A stretch of 64,000 nt of DNA from Proteles cristata cristata (Eukaryota > Chordata > Mammalia > Carnivora > Hyaenidae), in contig JAESUZ010003897.1 in NCBI GenBank assembly GCA_017311185.1, positions 124,001-188,000 of the forward strand, given 5' to 3'. Positions 32,193 through 44,335 of the stretch are shown here, in pieces. Both the position numbers and the translations under genes were made by a program. The number at the start of each line of letters is the position of its first letter. Positions within the stretch are counted from its first letter, which is position 1. The notes below the pieces were generated by a model, which worked only from the letters and a program-made list of their open reading frames with translations, ran no database searches and was not told where the DNA came from.

Positions 32193-32782
32193 GTTTTTTT
32201 ATACTGGCCATCCTACTGGGTATGAGGTAATAACTCAATGTGGTTTTGATTTCCTTTTCACTGATAATTAGTGATGCCAATAATCTTTTCATATGTGTAT
32301 TGACCATTTGTATATTATCTTCGGAGAAATGTCTAGTCAAATTCTTTCTCTCTTTTTTAATTGGATTATTTGACATTTTTATAGTTGAGTTGTAGGAGTT
32401 TTATATTTTTAAGACATTAATCTCTTATCAGATATATCAGATATACGATATGCAAATATTATTTCCCGTTTAGTAGGTTGCCTTTTCACTTTGTTGACTA
32501 TATCCTCTGATGCACAAAAGTGTTAGTTTGAAGTAGTCCCATTTGTCTATTTTTGCCATTTGTCTGTGCTTTCGCTGTCATAGCCAAGACTATTGTCAAG
32601 TTCAGTATCATGGAAGAATTTGACTCTTTTGAATCTTAAGAAAGAATGCTCTCCAGATACAGATTCTTCAAATTATCTATGATAAAAGCTTACTTTTTTC
32701 TTTGCAACCCATTGCCAACTAATAGTTTTATAAAATATGATAAGCATTAATTATTAGAAAATGAATTGAAAAACAGACATCA

Positions 32783-32986
32783 GAGGCACCTGCATGGCTC
32801 AGTCAGTTTAGCACCCCACTTTGGCTCAGGTCATGATCTTGTGACTAATGGGTTTGAGTCCCAAGTAGGATTCTGTACTGACAGCTTGAGACCTGCTGCG
32901 GGTTCTCTATCTCCCTCTCTCTTTCTGCCCCTCCTCTGCTCACATTCTCTCTTTCTCAATAATAAATAAATAAACATTTAAAAAAC
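32783..32986 (+). mobile_element. SINEC copy
   Basis: Exact TSD ACAGACATCA at 32773-32782 and 32987-32996. Confidence 0.93.
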
Positions 32987-33013
32987 ACAGACATCAAAAT
33001 ACAAGCTGACATT

Positions 33014-33195
33014 AAAACATTTTTAGTGTTTATTTTTGAGAGAGAGTGTGCATGCGAGTGGGGGAGGGGCAGAGAGAGAGAATCTGAAACAGGCTCCGCA
33101 CTGTCAGTGCAAAGATGTGAGCCTCAAACCCACCACCTCGATCATGATCTGAGCCGCAATCTGTTCCTCAACTGACTGAGCCACCCAGGTGTTCC
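33014..33195 (-). mobile_element. SINEC copy
   Basis: TSD CAAGCTGACATT (33002-33013) / CAAGCTGGCATT (33196-33207). Confidence 0.93.
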
Positions 33196-33344
33196 CAAGC
33201 TGGCATTTTCATTATTAAACTAAACAGACATAAGTTATTCTATAAAACTGCTATGAAAGTTTCTAAATGCTTGCTCTCAATTTCTATGATTATCTGGACA
33301 CAGACAGGTAACACTAATTTAAGAACTAATTCTAGCCCACAGTG

Positions 33345-33985
33345 CATACTCTTAAGACTTTGAGTAGCAGTTCTCTAGACCTTCCTCAAGGTGTAATAAG
33401 GAAAGATGAGGTAACCATCGTGCCTCTCTGGCTTACAGACAGAAATCCCAAAATAGTTATAATTTCCTATAAGCACACAAGGACTGAGGATGCCTTTGAA
33501 GGAGAGTGAAATATGCCACTCCAAAATCTGTCACTTTGGCACTTGGATCGTTTTGAGCTGAAGTCAATTAAGATCCAGCAGACTCAAGAAAAACTTTTAC
33601 CTCTCCCTTAATTACCAAAAAGAATCTAAATAGGGGGCTTGGCCCAGAAAGAGACCTATTACCAGAAACAACTTTTTATCTGCAAGACTTATCTGGCAGG
33701 ACAACACCTGATTACCAAACATGCTTTTCTTATCTCCTGAGAATCCCCCTCCTCTCCTTTGAAGCCCCAGGCCACTATCCCATTCCTTAGCTGAGGATGG
33801 CATACAAACATCAGCTATCTGACATGCTCTTGAGTCTCGTATCTTTGGGGCTCTGGTATACAGGAAACTTAATTTGTTTTTGTCCTGTTAATCTGTCTTA
33901 TGTCAATTTGATTATTAGACCAGCCAAAGAACTTACAAAGGAAGAAGGGGATATTTTTCTACCTTTGCAGTTGGTGATCATAAAG
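33345..33985 (+). mobile_element. ERV-type LTR, plus copy of an inverted pair
   Basis: The core 'gagtgaaatatgccactcc', 'ggcccagaaagagacctatt', 'ggacaacacctgattaccaa', 'ctgagaatccccctcctctc', 'gtcttatgtcaatttgatta' recurs reverse-complemented at 45480-45955. It has the layout of an LTR and no coding capacity. The left edge is uncertain; similarity to the other copy begins near 33490. Confidence 0.7.
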
Positions 33986-34173
33986 GGATTTTTCACAGAT
34001 TGGGCACTGCTCGCTCTGGAACTGCTCAGCTGAGAGATCCTAGGACCTCTGAATAAAAGCCAGCAGAAGGTAAGAATTCTGAAACTTCAGTCTCCCAAAT
34101 CTCTACCTGCAGGATATGATGGAAGCAAGGCGGGTAAGAGTCCTTTTCTTTTTCTAAAAATAGATTAGCAGGA

Positions 34174-34324
34174 GGGGAGCGTGGGTGACTCAGTCGGTTG
34201 AGCATCGGATTCTTAATTTCTGCTCAGATCATGATCTTGCACCTCATGGGATCCAGCCCCATGTAGTGCTCCGAGCTAACAGCACCGAACCTGCCTGGGC
34301 TTCTCTCTCTCTGCCCCACCCTGA

Positions 34325-34365
<41 letters not shown>

Positions 34366-34407
34366 TCTCTCTCTCTCTCTCAAATAAATAAACTTAAAAA
34401 AAAAAAA
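34174..34407 (+). mobile_element. SINEC copy with internal (CA)n
   Basis: Diverged copy whose CT tract has been replaced in part by a (CA)n run at about 34326-34360. TSD AGATTAGCAGGA / GGTTAGTAGGA. Confidence 0.9.
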
Positions 34408-35160
34408 GGTTAGTAGGAGAAAAGATCTGTATGAACTAAGTTCCTTGGGTATAGCGACCCTGGAAAAGATTTGGTATGAGTACTGTTGATCCCTATCGAT
34501 CCCATTCCTCCCAGAGATGGTCATTGCTCTTTTGTTTCTGCCATTGTGGGCTTGGCTTTATGACCAATGAGACTACTCTATCTGCTTTCGATCAATTACA
34601 GGATGCATGCACCAGTATGCACCTGGCAGACAGCCAAATAGGCTATGGCTCCAATATGAAAAACCGGACTGGGTCCGACTTGAGCTGGACTAGGTCCAGC
34701 ATTCCCTTGAGCTGGACTAGGCAGCATTCCCTTTGTCTAACTGTGCCAGATCTTAGAAGACTTTGTTATAAGGAGTCCAGTCTGTAAAGGGCCTTTCTCG
34801 TCTTCATTGCCTTGATCGTGCTAAAAGTCCCATTCTGGTATCATCTGCCTGGTGTCACAGAGGCACCCCTGTGACTGGGGGCATCTCACATTCTTGTGGG
34901 AAAACAAGGAACTGTGTTCACTCTATCATTCTTATCACCTCTGACAATGGATGCTTCTGCTTCCTTAGGCTAACTCTGGGAGTGAACTTACTGGATTTTG
35001 CCAGGGACTCATCTTTTGCACTGTCCTTTGAAATGTCTCTTTTGTTCTTGGTTGAGCCATAAAAAGGCATATTGGTTTGAATCACTATTGAGATTAATAT
35101 AAGATTCTATTTGTCAATGGCCATATGATGTAATGGATCTTTTGAATTGGCTATTTTTTT

Positions 35161-35378
35161 TACATTTTCCTTCTTAATGTTCTATTTACCTCTGAGAGAG
35201 AGAAACAGTGTGAGCAGGGGAGGGTCAGAGAGAGAGGAAGGCACAGGATGTGAAGAAGGCTCCAGTCTCTGAGCTAGCTGTCAGCACAGAGCCTGACACC
35301 GGACTCCAACCCATGAACCATGAGATCATGACCTGAGCTAAAGTCAGACGCTCAACTGACTGAGCCACCCAGATGCCC
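35161..35378 (-). mobile_element. SINEC copy
   Basis: TSD GAATTGGCTATTTTT (35144-35158) / GAATTAGCTATTTTT (35379-35393). Confidence 0.93.
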
Positions 35379-36666
35379 CTGAATTAGCTATTTTTGAAAG
35401 AAAAAAATTTTAAAGAGCTCTCATCCTAAGCAATTGTATTTTTGGTACTAATGGAAGCACCAAATTAAAGAGAGGACACAAAGGAGTATCACAGCCAGTT
35501 TTAGAGACTCCCTTAATAAGATGAAAGAACAGAAATTGGACTTAGAACAAAAATTAATGTTCACATCCAATGTAAATTCGCCTTCTTAAAAATCTGGCCT
35601 CATTTGCCAATCGTAGCTTCCCTCTTCCTACAAGATTTGCAGAGAGCACTCCAGGTTAATCTTCAGGCCCAATGCATATAAGTTACTCATGTAAATGCTG
35701 AAAGTCTGGAATTGAATTTAGCAGAAATACCTAAAACAGGCAATAGGGCTCACTTTGATGTTTCCTGTAACTTCTACTTCCCAGAGCTCTGTAATCTGGC
35801 TCTGCCAGCTTCAGGCCTTCCTATGCAATGTCCTTTGTGGATTTATCCTGGACCCCTACTACAAAGATTCATGTTCTATGTACAGCAGCAGACCTTTTAA
35901 AATATAAAGTATAAAGTCATGTTATCTCCACTTTCAAAAGCTCATACCAAATTTAGAGAAGAGCTAGAAAGATCAGTGGCCATTTACAATTCCACTCACA
36001 GCCACCTTGATTATCTGCTAAGGGATGTCCTTCCCACCCACAGTTATACGTAGTCAGAAGAAATCAGACCGCTCCCTGAAGAAATCACCCACCCTCACCA
36101 TTAACAGAGGAAACAGATAACCAGAATTTCTCCTGGGACTTCCTACAAGTGATCAGCTGAAGGTCAATGTTTAGGGGCCGACAGAAGCAATAATAGAGGC
36201 TCTTCCCGCTAAGGTAAAGTGGTACAAGGTTGAATTGTGAAGCAAATCAAAGGTAACATAGTTAAATGGATAAATCAACCTACAATGTCATTTAGGCTGC
36301 AACCCAACTGTTTGAAGAATTGAGACCAACTGTCCTTCTCTTACAAAATTTTTCAAAATTACAAATGCAGCTCTAGAAGCAGTTCAAAGTTCACCTATTC
36401 CTTTTTATCAATTCCCAAATCTCTCCAATTTATATCAAAGGCTTTATAAATATTGGCCTCAGAAAACCAAAGTCCTTCTTGGAGAAGTGTATATTCTTTC
36501 TGTATGCCTTTGTGATGTAAATGTTAATTTATCTAGGCCATTTCTATAAAGTACAAACTTCAGGGAAGTAATTCTTACCAGATGAAGAATGAAAGAGGGA
36601 AAGGTCATATGAAACTTAGACAAATGAAAAAATTCTTAAAGTGCCTTCTCCATAAATATTTAGGTT

Positions 36667-36856
36667 TTTTAAAATGTTTATTTATTTTTGAAAGAGAGAG
36701 AGAGAGAAGAAGGGAGGGAGAGAGAGAGAATCTCACGTAGACTCCATGCTGAGCATGGAGCCTGAGGTTGTACTTGATCTCACCACCCTGAGTTCAGGAC
36801 CTGAGCCAAAATCAAAAGTCAGATATTTAACTGACTGAACCATACAGGTGCTCCTC
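36667..36856 (-). mobile_element. SINEC copy, older subtype
   Basis: Reverse orientation with a diverged head ('GACTGAACCATACAGGTGCTCC') and 'CCATGCTGAGCATGGAGCC' middle. Confidence 0.9.
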
Positions 36857-37748
36857 ATGACAGTAATTTTAAAACAGAAGCTATAACATCTCTGTTTCTG
36901 TCTGTTTGTCTATATATACATGTGCTATAAATATACGGCATTTTCCTACCTCCAGATGGTATACAAAAATTAACTTGTAAAAGACTTCTAATTGAGTTAG
37001 AGAATTTTTTTATATAAATTAAGTATTACTAAAAATGTCAGAAATAGAATAGAAAGTAACCCAAACACTTTTGAGGTTCATGTAATCTGGGAAAATAAAC
37101 TTAAGCCAGTTTGAGTTGATTGGTTTAATTAAAATACGTACATCTTTAGTCTTACCAGCATTAAATAAAATATTTTTATTCTACCTAGGGTTACTAAAGG
37201 TCAAATGAGTTCATGTTATCTCTTAGAAAATTTATCAGCAAGAAAAATAGATTAGTATGATGGATGCCTTTTGTTTAATGTCTCAGGAAGTTTGTGTGGG
37301 TAGCCTAAGCATTATTGTTGTTAAGAACAAGTAAATTAAATGGATATAAGTAGGATTAAAAGGTTTTAGGTGAACTTTTTAAGTAGTTTCCCCAAGTCTT
37401 TTTGGTAACTTGAAGCCTTAAATTTTGCTATGATAAGATAAAGAATGAGTTACATTCATTAACTATCCTGATCATTTCCAAATAAGATAAAATACTGAAA
37501 CATTACTAACTGAGCATAGGCTTATCCACTTTTTGCTTCCTTTTACAGAGGAACTAAAGATAATTGGATGTATTAGTAAACATGTTTTGTGTCATGCTAA
37601 GAAATTTGCCATGAGAAATCACATTTCAAAAAATTATAAAGTGTTCATTAATTTGCCAAGCTGCAGAATGCTAATATAAAAGGAAGCTCATAATAGTTTA
37701 GTTCTTTATTTTCACTAAAAATGAAGGTTATTAAGGGTTAAAATTTTT

Positions 37749-37968
37749 CTTTTTTTTTTTTTAATATTTTTTATTTATTTCTAGGAGAGAGAGAGAGACA
37801 GCGTGAGCAGGGGAGGGTCAGAGAGAGAGGGAGACACAGACTGAAATGGGCTCCAGGCTCTGAGCTGGCAGTCAGCACAGAGCCCGATGCGGGGATCGAA
37901 CCCACGAACCGCGAGATCATGACCTAAGCGAAAGTCGGACGCTTAACCGACTAAGCCACCCAGGCGCC
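37749..37968 (-). mobile_element. Young felid-type SINEC, first of three in a row
   Basis: 'CTGGCAGTCAGCACAGAGCC' middle and 'GCCACCCAGGCGCCC' end of the young subtype, reverse orientation. Confidence 0.94.
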
Positions 37969-37980
37969 CTTCTTCTTCTT

Positions 37981-38194
37981 CTTTTTTTTTTTTTTATCAT
38001 TTATTTATTTTTGAGACAGAGAGACACAGAGCACGAGCTGGGGAGGAGCAGAGAGAGGGAGACACTGAATCTGAAACAGGCTCCAGGCCCTGAGCTGTCA
38101 GCACAGAGACTGATGGGGGGCTCGAACCCACAGACTCCAAGATCATGACCTGAGCCAAAGTTGGCCACTTAACCGACTGAGCCACCCAGGCACC
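37981..38194 (-). mobile_element. SINEC, second of three in a row
   Basis: Starts with poly(T) 12 bp after the previous copy, after a TTC run. 'CTGTCAGCACAGAG' subtype, hence a different age from its left neighbour. Confidence 0.94.
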
Positions 38195-38195
38195 C

Positions 38196-38400
38196 CTCTT
38201 TTTTTTTTTAATGTTTATTTTTGAGAGAGAGAGACAGAGTGTGAGCAGGGGAGGGGCAGAGAGAAGGAGACACAGAATCTGAAGCAGGCTCCAGGCTTTG
38301 AGCTGTCAGCACAGAGCCCAACGCAGGGCTTGAATTCACAAACTGTGAGATCATGACCTGAGCTGATGTTGGACACTTAGCCAATTGAGCCACCCAGGCT
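38196..38400 (-). mobile_element. SINEC, third of three in a row
   Basis: Begins at poly(T) directly after the second copy. Ends 'GAGCCACCCAGGCT' where the L1 begins. Confidence 0.94.
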
Positions 38401-39263
38401 CAAAAATATTCCAATGTATGTATTCGGTCAAACATTTAAGGAAGACTTAATAACTATTCTCAAACTATTACAAAAATAGAAGAGAAAGAAAAGCTTACAA
38501 ATTCATTCTATAAAGCCAGCATTACCCTGATACCAAAACAAGATAGACACTACAAAAAAAGAACTACAGGCCAATATCCCTGATGAACACAGATTCAAAT
38601 ATCCTCAACAAAATATTGGCAAACTGAAAAAAATATATTGGCAAACTGAATCCAATAATACATTTAAAAAATCATTCACCATGATAAAGTAGGATTTATT
38701 CCCAGAATGCAAGTATGGTTCAATATTCACAATCAATCAATGTGATACATCACATCAACAAGAGAAAGGATAAAAAACATATGATCATTTCAATTGTGCA
38801 TAAAAAGCATCTTACAGAATATAATGTCCATTCATGATAAAAACCCTCAACAAAGTAGGTTTAGAGGAAATACACTTCAACACAATAAAGACCATATATG
38901 AAAAACCCACAGCTAACATCATATTCAACAGTGAAGAACTGAGAGCTTTTGCCCTATGATTAAGAACATGACAAGGATGTCCACTCTTACCTCTTTCAGC
39001 ATAGTGCTGGAAGTCCTAGCCACAGCAATCAGACAAGGGAAAAATGGCATCCAATTGGTAAGGAAGAAGTGAAACTCTCACTATTTATAGATGACATGAT
39101 ACTATATATAGAAAACCCTGAAGACTCCACCCAAAAACTACTAGCACTGATAAATGAATTCAGTAAATTTGCAGAATACAAAATCAATGTACAGAAAGCT
39201 GCTACATTTCTATATACTAATAACGAAGTAGCAGAAAGTGAAATTAAGAAAACAATCCATTTA

Positions 39264-39463
39264 GGGGCACTTGGGTGGCTCAGTCAGTTAAGCATCCAAC
39301 TTTTGATTTCAGCTCAAGTCATGATCTTCCTGTCGTAGGATTAAGCCCTGCATCAGGCTCCCTGCTGAGCATGGAGCCTGCTTGGGATTCTCTCTCCCCC
39401 TCTCTCTTTCTTCTCTCCCTTTCCCTGCTGGTGCCCTCTCTCTCTCTCTCAAAATACATAAAT

Positions 39464-39523
<60 letters not shown>
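39264..39523 (+). mobile_element. SINEC copy with (GAAA)n tail
   Basis: Older-subtype SINE. The tail is expanded into about 16 GAAA units (39464-39528). TSD AAGAAAACAATCCATTTA at 39246-39263, and with one extra C at 39524-39542. Confidence 0.94.
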
Positions 39524-39527
<4 letters not shown>

Positions 39528-40474
39528 AAACAATCCCATTTACAATTGGATCAAAAATTAATAAAAAATAGCTAGGAGTAAATAAAAGAGATAAAGGCCT
39601 CTACTCTGAAAACTACAAAATACTGAGGAAAGAAATTCAAGATGACACAAATAAATGGAAAGATATTTCATGCTCATGGACTGAAAAAAAAATATTGTTA
39701 AAATGTCCACACTACCCAAAGCAATCTATACATTTAAGACAATACCTATCAGAATACCAACAGCTTTTTCACAGAACCAGAGAAAATGATCCTAAAATCT
39801 GTATAGAACTGCAAAAGACGTGAAATAGCCAAAGCAACTTGAAAAAGGAAAACAAAACTGGAGATATCACAATCCCAGATTTCAAGTTATACTACAAAGC
39901 TATAGTAATCAAAACAGTGTGGTACTGGCACAAAAGTAGACACATAAATCAATAGAACAGAATAGAGAGCCCAGAAATAACCATGAATATATGGTCAGTT
40001 AATATTCAGCAAAAGAGGCAAGAATGTGTAATGGGGAAAAAGAAAGTCTCTTCAACAAATGGTGTTGAGAAAACTGGACAGCTAAGCGCAAAAGAATGAA
40101 AATGGACCACTTTCTTGCATCACACATGAAGATAAACTCACATTGGATTAAGGACCTTAATGTGAGACCCAAAACCATAAAAATCCTAGGAGACAGCCCA
40201 AACAGTAATTTCTCTGACATTAGTCATTTTTCTAGATATATCTCCTGAGTGAGAAAAACAAAAATAAACTATTGGGATTACATCAAAATAAAAAAGCTTT
40301 TGCACAGCAAAACAAAACAAAGAACAATCAACAAAACTAAAAGACAACCTACTGAATGGGAGAAAATATTTGCAAATGACTTATCTGATAAAGGGTTAGT
40401 ATCCAAAATATATAAAGAATTTATACAAATCAATACCCAAAAAACAAAGAATCCAATTAAAAATTAGCAGAAGA

Positions 40475-40693
40475 GGGGCACCTGGGTGGCTCAGTCAGTT
40501 AAGCATCCGACTTCAGCCCTGGTCATGATCTCACAGTTTGTGAGTTCAAGCCCGACGCTGGGCTCTGTTCTGACAGCACAGAGCTAAGAGCCTTCTTTGG
40601 ATTCTGTGTTTTCCTCTCTCTCTCTCTCTGACCCTCCCCTGCTTGCACTGTCTCTCTCTCTCTCAAAAATAAATAAACATTAAAAAAAAAAAA
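40475..40693 (+). mobile_element. SINEC copy
   Basis: TSD AGCAGAAGA (40466-40474) / AACAGAAGA (40696-40704) within the L1. Confidence 0.93.
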
Positions 40694-41574
40694 AGAACAG
40701 AAGACATGAACAGACATTTTTCCAAAGAAGATATAAAAATAGCCAACAGGCATATGAAAAGATCACTCATCATCAGGAAAATGCAAATCAAAACTACAGT
40801 GAGGTATCGCCTCATACCTGTCAGAATGGCTAAAATCAAAAAACACAAGAAGTAACAAATGTTGGGAAGGATGTGGAGAAAAAAGAACCCTTCTGCACTG
40901 TTTAGGAGAATGCAAACTCGTGCAGCCACTGTGAAAAACAGAATGGTGGTTTATCAAAAAATTAAAAACAGAACTACCATATGACCCAGTAATTCTACTA
41001 CTGGGTATTAACCCAAAGAAGATGAAAATAGTAATTCAAAAAGATATATGCACCTTATGTTTATTGCAGCCTTATTTACAATAGCCAAGATATGGAAGCA
41101 GCCCAGTGTCCATCAATAAATGAACAGATAAAAAAGAGATGGTATACATATACACAGGAATATTACTTAGCCATAGAAAAGAATAAAATCTTGCCATTTG
41201 CAACAACTTGGATGGATCTAGAGAGTATAATGGAAGCAAAATAAGTCAGTCAGAGACAAAGATCATGATTTCACTCATATGTGGAATTTAGGAAATGAAA
41301 CAAATGAACAAAGAAAAAAAAAGACAAACAAAAAACAGACTCTCAAACATAGGAAACAAACTGTTGGTTACCAGAGTGGAGTCAGGTGGGGGGAGGGATG
41401 AAATCGATGATGGGGATTAAAGAATACACTTACTATGATAAGCACTGAGTAATGTATAGAATTGTTGAATCACTATATTGTACACCTGAAACTAATATAA
41501 CACTGTATATTATCTATACTGGACTTAAAACTTTTTTTAATGTTATCTCTTCATACAAAAAAATATTCTAATAT

Positions 41575-41792
41575 GGGGCGCCCGGGTGGCTTAGTCGGTT
41601 AAGCGTCTGACTTTCACTCAGGTCATGACCTCGCGGTTCGTGGGTTCGAGCCCCGCGTCGGGCTCTGTGCTGACTGCCAGCTCAGAGCCTGGAGCCTGTT
41701 TCAAAGTCTGTTACTCCCTCTCTCTCTGACCCTCCCCTGCTCATGCTGTCTCTCTCTCTCTCCTAGAAATAAATAAAATATTAAAAAAATAT
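41575..41792 (+). mobile_element. Young felid-type SINEC
   Basis: Exact 12-bp TSD ATATTCTAATAT at 41563-41574 and 41793-41804. Near-consensus body. Confidence 0.95.
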
Positions 41793-42310
41793 ATATTCTA
41801 ATATATATAATTAAGCCTATTAGAAATAATAGGGCAAACATCTAAGGATCCAGGGAAAGTAGATGTGTGTTTTCAATAAAAGAGTTATGAGGAAAAGAAA
41901 TGCATTTTTGATAAGGGAAAAGAAGGTAATTTTGCCCTAAAGCGAGACTAATTATTTCAAAATGGGGAAGAGGGAAAAACATAAGACAAAATCTGAAAAT
42001 TATGCAAGGTTTGTGGAAAAGGAATCTTTAGAAAGGAATTTTATGCATGGTCAGGACTGACTGAGATTGAAAATTTAATTAGATGTATCAATTTTAATAT
42101 GAAAAGTAAGCTGGTGCAAAATTAAAATTGAGTTTTCTATCTGTTCAAAGGACAATGTTTTCTTAGACTATTGGTCTGCTCTTAATAGATTATAAAATGT
42201 TTTTCTTCACCTGTTAAAGTAATCTGCCTAGAAAACAAAGATTCTTTTTGCCAAAATAATTTTCTTGTGCTGTCATTATCCAACCTTTGCTTAAGAAAGC
42301 TGAATCTTGT

Positions 42311-42432
42311 GACGCCTGACTGGCTAAGTCAGGGACAGGATTCAACTCTTACTCTTGGGGTTGTAAATTTGAGCCCCAAACTGAGAGTAGAAATTACTTA
42401 CAAATAAAATCTTCGAGAAAAAAAAAAAGAAG
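42311..42432 (+). mobile_element. Old short SINEC copy
   Basis: 'TGACGCCTGACTGGCTAAGTC' and 'TTTGAGCCCCAAACTGAGAG', A-rich end, no CT tract. Confidence 0.85.
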
Positions 42433-42634
42433 AAATCTAAATCTCCTCTATTAAAAGAGCTAAGCTTTTTTTTTTTAACAACTACTTAACTTTCTGTATT
42501 TGCCTATAAAATCCTTGTCACTATGGTAAACTGGATAATCAAGTTTTGCTTCACAGTAACCTATAATCCTACTTGACCAAATGTTTGAAAACTTTTTGTT
42601 ATTTTTTACAAACTTCCAAAAATCGAATTCTAAA

Positions 42635-42684
42635 TGACCTCCAACTAACTTTTTTCGAGGTCTTTTTGACCTCCAACTAACTTT
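42635..42684 (+). repeat. 18-bp direct repeat, 32-bp offset
   Basis: TGACCTCCAACTAACTTT occurs at 42635-42652 and 42667-42684, a small local duplication. Confidence 0.9.
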
Positions 42685-42782
42685 AGGATTTTCCAGTGAG
42701 TTCCTGAAACATCTCAAAGGTTTGTTCTCTTATTACAGGAGAGATATTACAGGAATTAGGCTTATTTGCTATGTTAAATTTA

Positions 42783-43012
42783 TCTTTTTTAAACTTTTTT
42801 AAAAATGTTTTTATTTATTTCTGAGAGAGAGAGCGACACGGTATGAGCAGGGGAGGGTCAGAGACAGAGGGAAACACAGAATCTGAAACAAGCTCCAGGC
42901 TCTGAGCTAGCTGTCAGCACAGAGCCGGACACGGGGCTTGAACCCATGAACAGTGAGATCATGACCTGAGCTGAAGTCGGACACTTAACTGACTGAGCCA
43001 CCCAGGTTCCCC
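42783..43012 (-). mobile_element. SINEC copy
   Basis: Exact 18-bp TSD TTTGCTATGTTAAATTTA at 42765-42782 and 43013-43030. Confidence 0.95.
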
Positions 43013-44118
43013 TTTGCTATGTTAAATTTAATAGGAAGCATTGTCAGATAACTGATTCTAAAGCTTCTTAGAGTAGATTTGTGTGGATATGTTATTAATT
43101 TAAGTGTTCTTGGTATTGTATGAAATGCCTAGAAAAATTGATATGTCCTGGTACAATGTTATCAGTCACAATTCTAGTTAATTACCTTAAAATATACGTC
43201 ACATAAACAGAGTTCCTTGTCAATTGCATTATAATGAAATCTCATCAGATCTTTAACCATGGCCATTTTTAGGTCTTTTGTCATTGACAGTTATTGTTTT
43301 ACTCTGATGCTTTTATAAAAGTCTTCCTGCATCTGCTTCATCTTCAAGGAGATTCATAGAAAGAATCTGGATAAATACAGGTTTCTGATAACTTTTTGGT
43401 CACAAAATGCATTGGATGAGAATTTCCAGAACTGACGAAAACACTGGATTCAAACAGAACAAATATTAATTCAATGGGACTGAATGAACTGAGGAGGTGA
43501 TTATAATTTTTATGGCTTTTTGTCTGAAACATTGCTGTTTACTCAATGTTTTGTTTTTTCAGATTTAAGGAAACTTTTTCTCTTATGGTATATATGACTT
43601 ACAGCATTGGTAAAATATACCTTTGTAAGCAAAGATGAAACATTTACCTACCTTTTCTCACTAACTGATCGCCGACCCTCCCAACCCTGCCCGCACTCAG
43701 AAACTCTTGACTCCTCTTTTCATGGCGATATAGTTATTTGCATAAGTTCAGTAAGAGTCTGTTGTCCTTGTAACAGGACACAATCAGACACACATTGCTC
43801 CTATTACCAAGGCTTTGGCGGGAATGTCTATTTGGAGAACGTGCACAGAATCAGATATGACCAGACAGCTTTAAGGGACTAAGGTTGGCTTTATGGAGCC
43901 AACAAAGCCTGTTGGAAAGATTGGCCTGGTAACTTGCTTACAGAGCTCCTGATAGCCTTACCAAGTGAGTAAGGAAGGCTACTTCCTGGTAGGCTCAGAA
44001 ACCTTAGAATAGTTTTGGGGACCTTGAAAGACAGAAATTTACTCCAGTCTGTAAGCACTGCCAGTGAAGACAGATGGTGAGTACTTGGCTTGGCTTCCTA
44101 GCCTCAAGGGCTTTTAAA

Positions 44119-44335
44119 TTTTTTTTTTTTAATGTTTTATTTATTTCTAGGAGAGAGAGAGAGACAGTGTGAGCAGGGGAGGGTCAGAGAGAGAGGGAGT
44201 CACAGACTGAAACAGGCTCCAGGCTCTGAGCTGGCAGTCAGCACAGAGCCCGACGCGGGGCTCGAACCCACGAACCGCGAGATCATGACCTAAGCGAAAG
44301 TCGGACGCTTAACCGACTAAGCCACCCAGGCGCCC
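44119..44335 (-). mobile_element. Young felid-type SINEC
   Basis: Exact 16-bp TSD CTCAAGGGCTTTTAAA at 44103-44118 and 44336-44351. Near-consensus body. Confidence 0.95.

Larger units (their letters stand above)
29765..32655 (-). mobile_element. Old L1 ORF2 region, minus strand, interrupted
   Basis: 29765-30422 ('gtggaatcatacagcatttgtctttt', 'gtggttgtaccatttatactcccaccaacagt') and 32193-32655 ('atactggccatcctactgggtatgagg', 'gtagtcccatttgtctatttttgcc') are one L1 in minus orientation. A SINE at the junction is itself split by a young L1. A (TTA)n run lies at 29770-29791. Confidence 0.85.
34408..37748. other. Unassigned sequence, possible decayed ERV interior
   Basis: Apart from SINEs at 35161-35378 and 36667-36856, this stretch matches no family I can name. 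It follows an LTR and contains only short frames (34476-34787, 35712-35900) broken by stops. It may be ERV interior too old to recognise, or unique DNA. I see no gag, protease or reverse transcriptase motif. Confidence 0.35.
38405..41535 (+). mobile_element. L1, 5'-truncated in ORF2 RT domain, about 2.7 kb net
   Basis: Covers the reverse transcriptase to the 3' end. At 39069-39338 the frame shows a 'FIDDMILY' motif, the L1 version of the RT active site (usually F-ADD) with two catalytic Asp. It is followed by many stops, the Cys-rich C-terminus and the 'acctgaaactaatataacactgta' 3' end. SINEs at 39264-39523 and 40475-40693 interrupt it. Non-functional. Confidence 0.92.

Noticed and set aside
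39464..39528. Regularly spaced repeat resembling an array
   Set aside because: It is a (GAAA)n SINE tail. No repeat-spacer structure exists anywhere in the window, and CRISPR arrays are not expected in mammalian DNA.
43607..43882. 91-codon frame as an intact viral or host gene
   Set aside because: It is short, ends in a stop, has no clear start or family match, and neighbouring frames are broken; kept only as a weak ERV hint.
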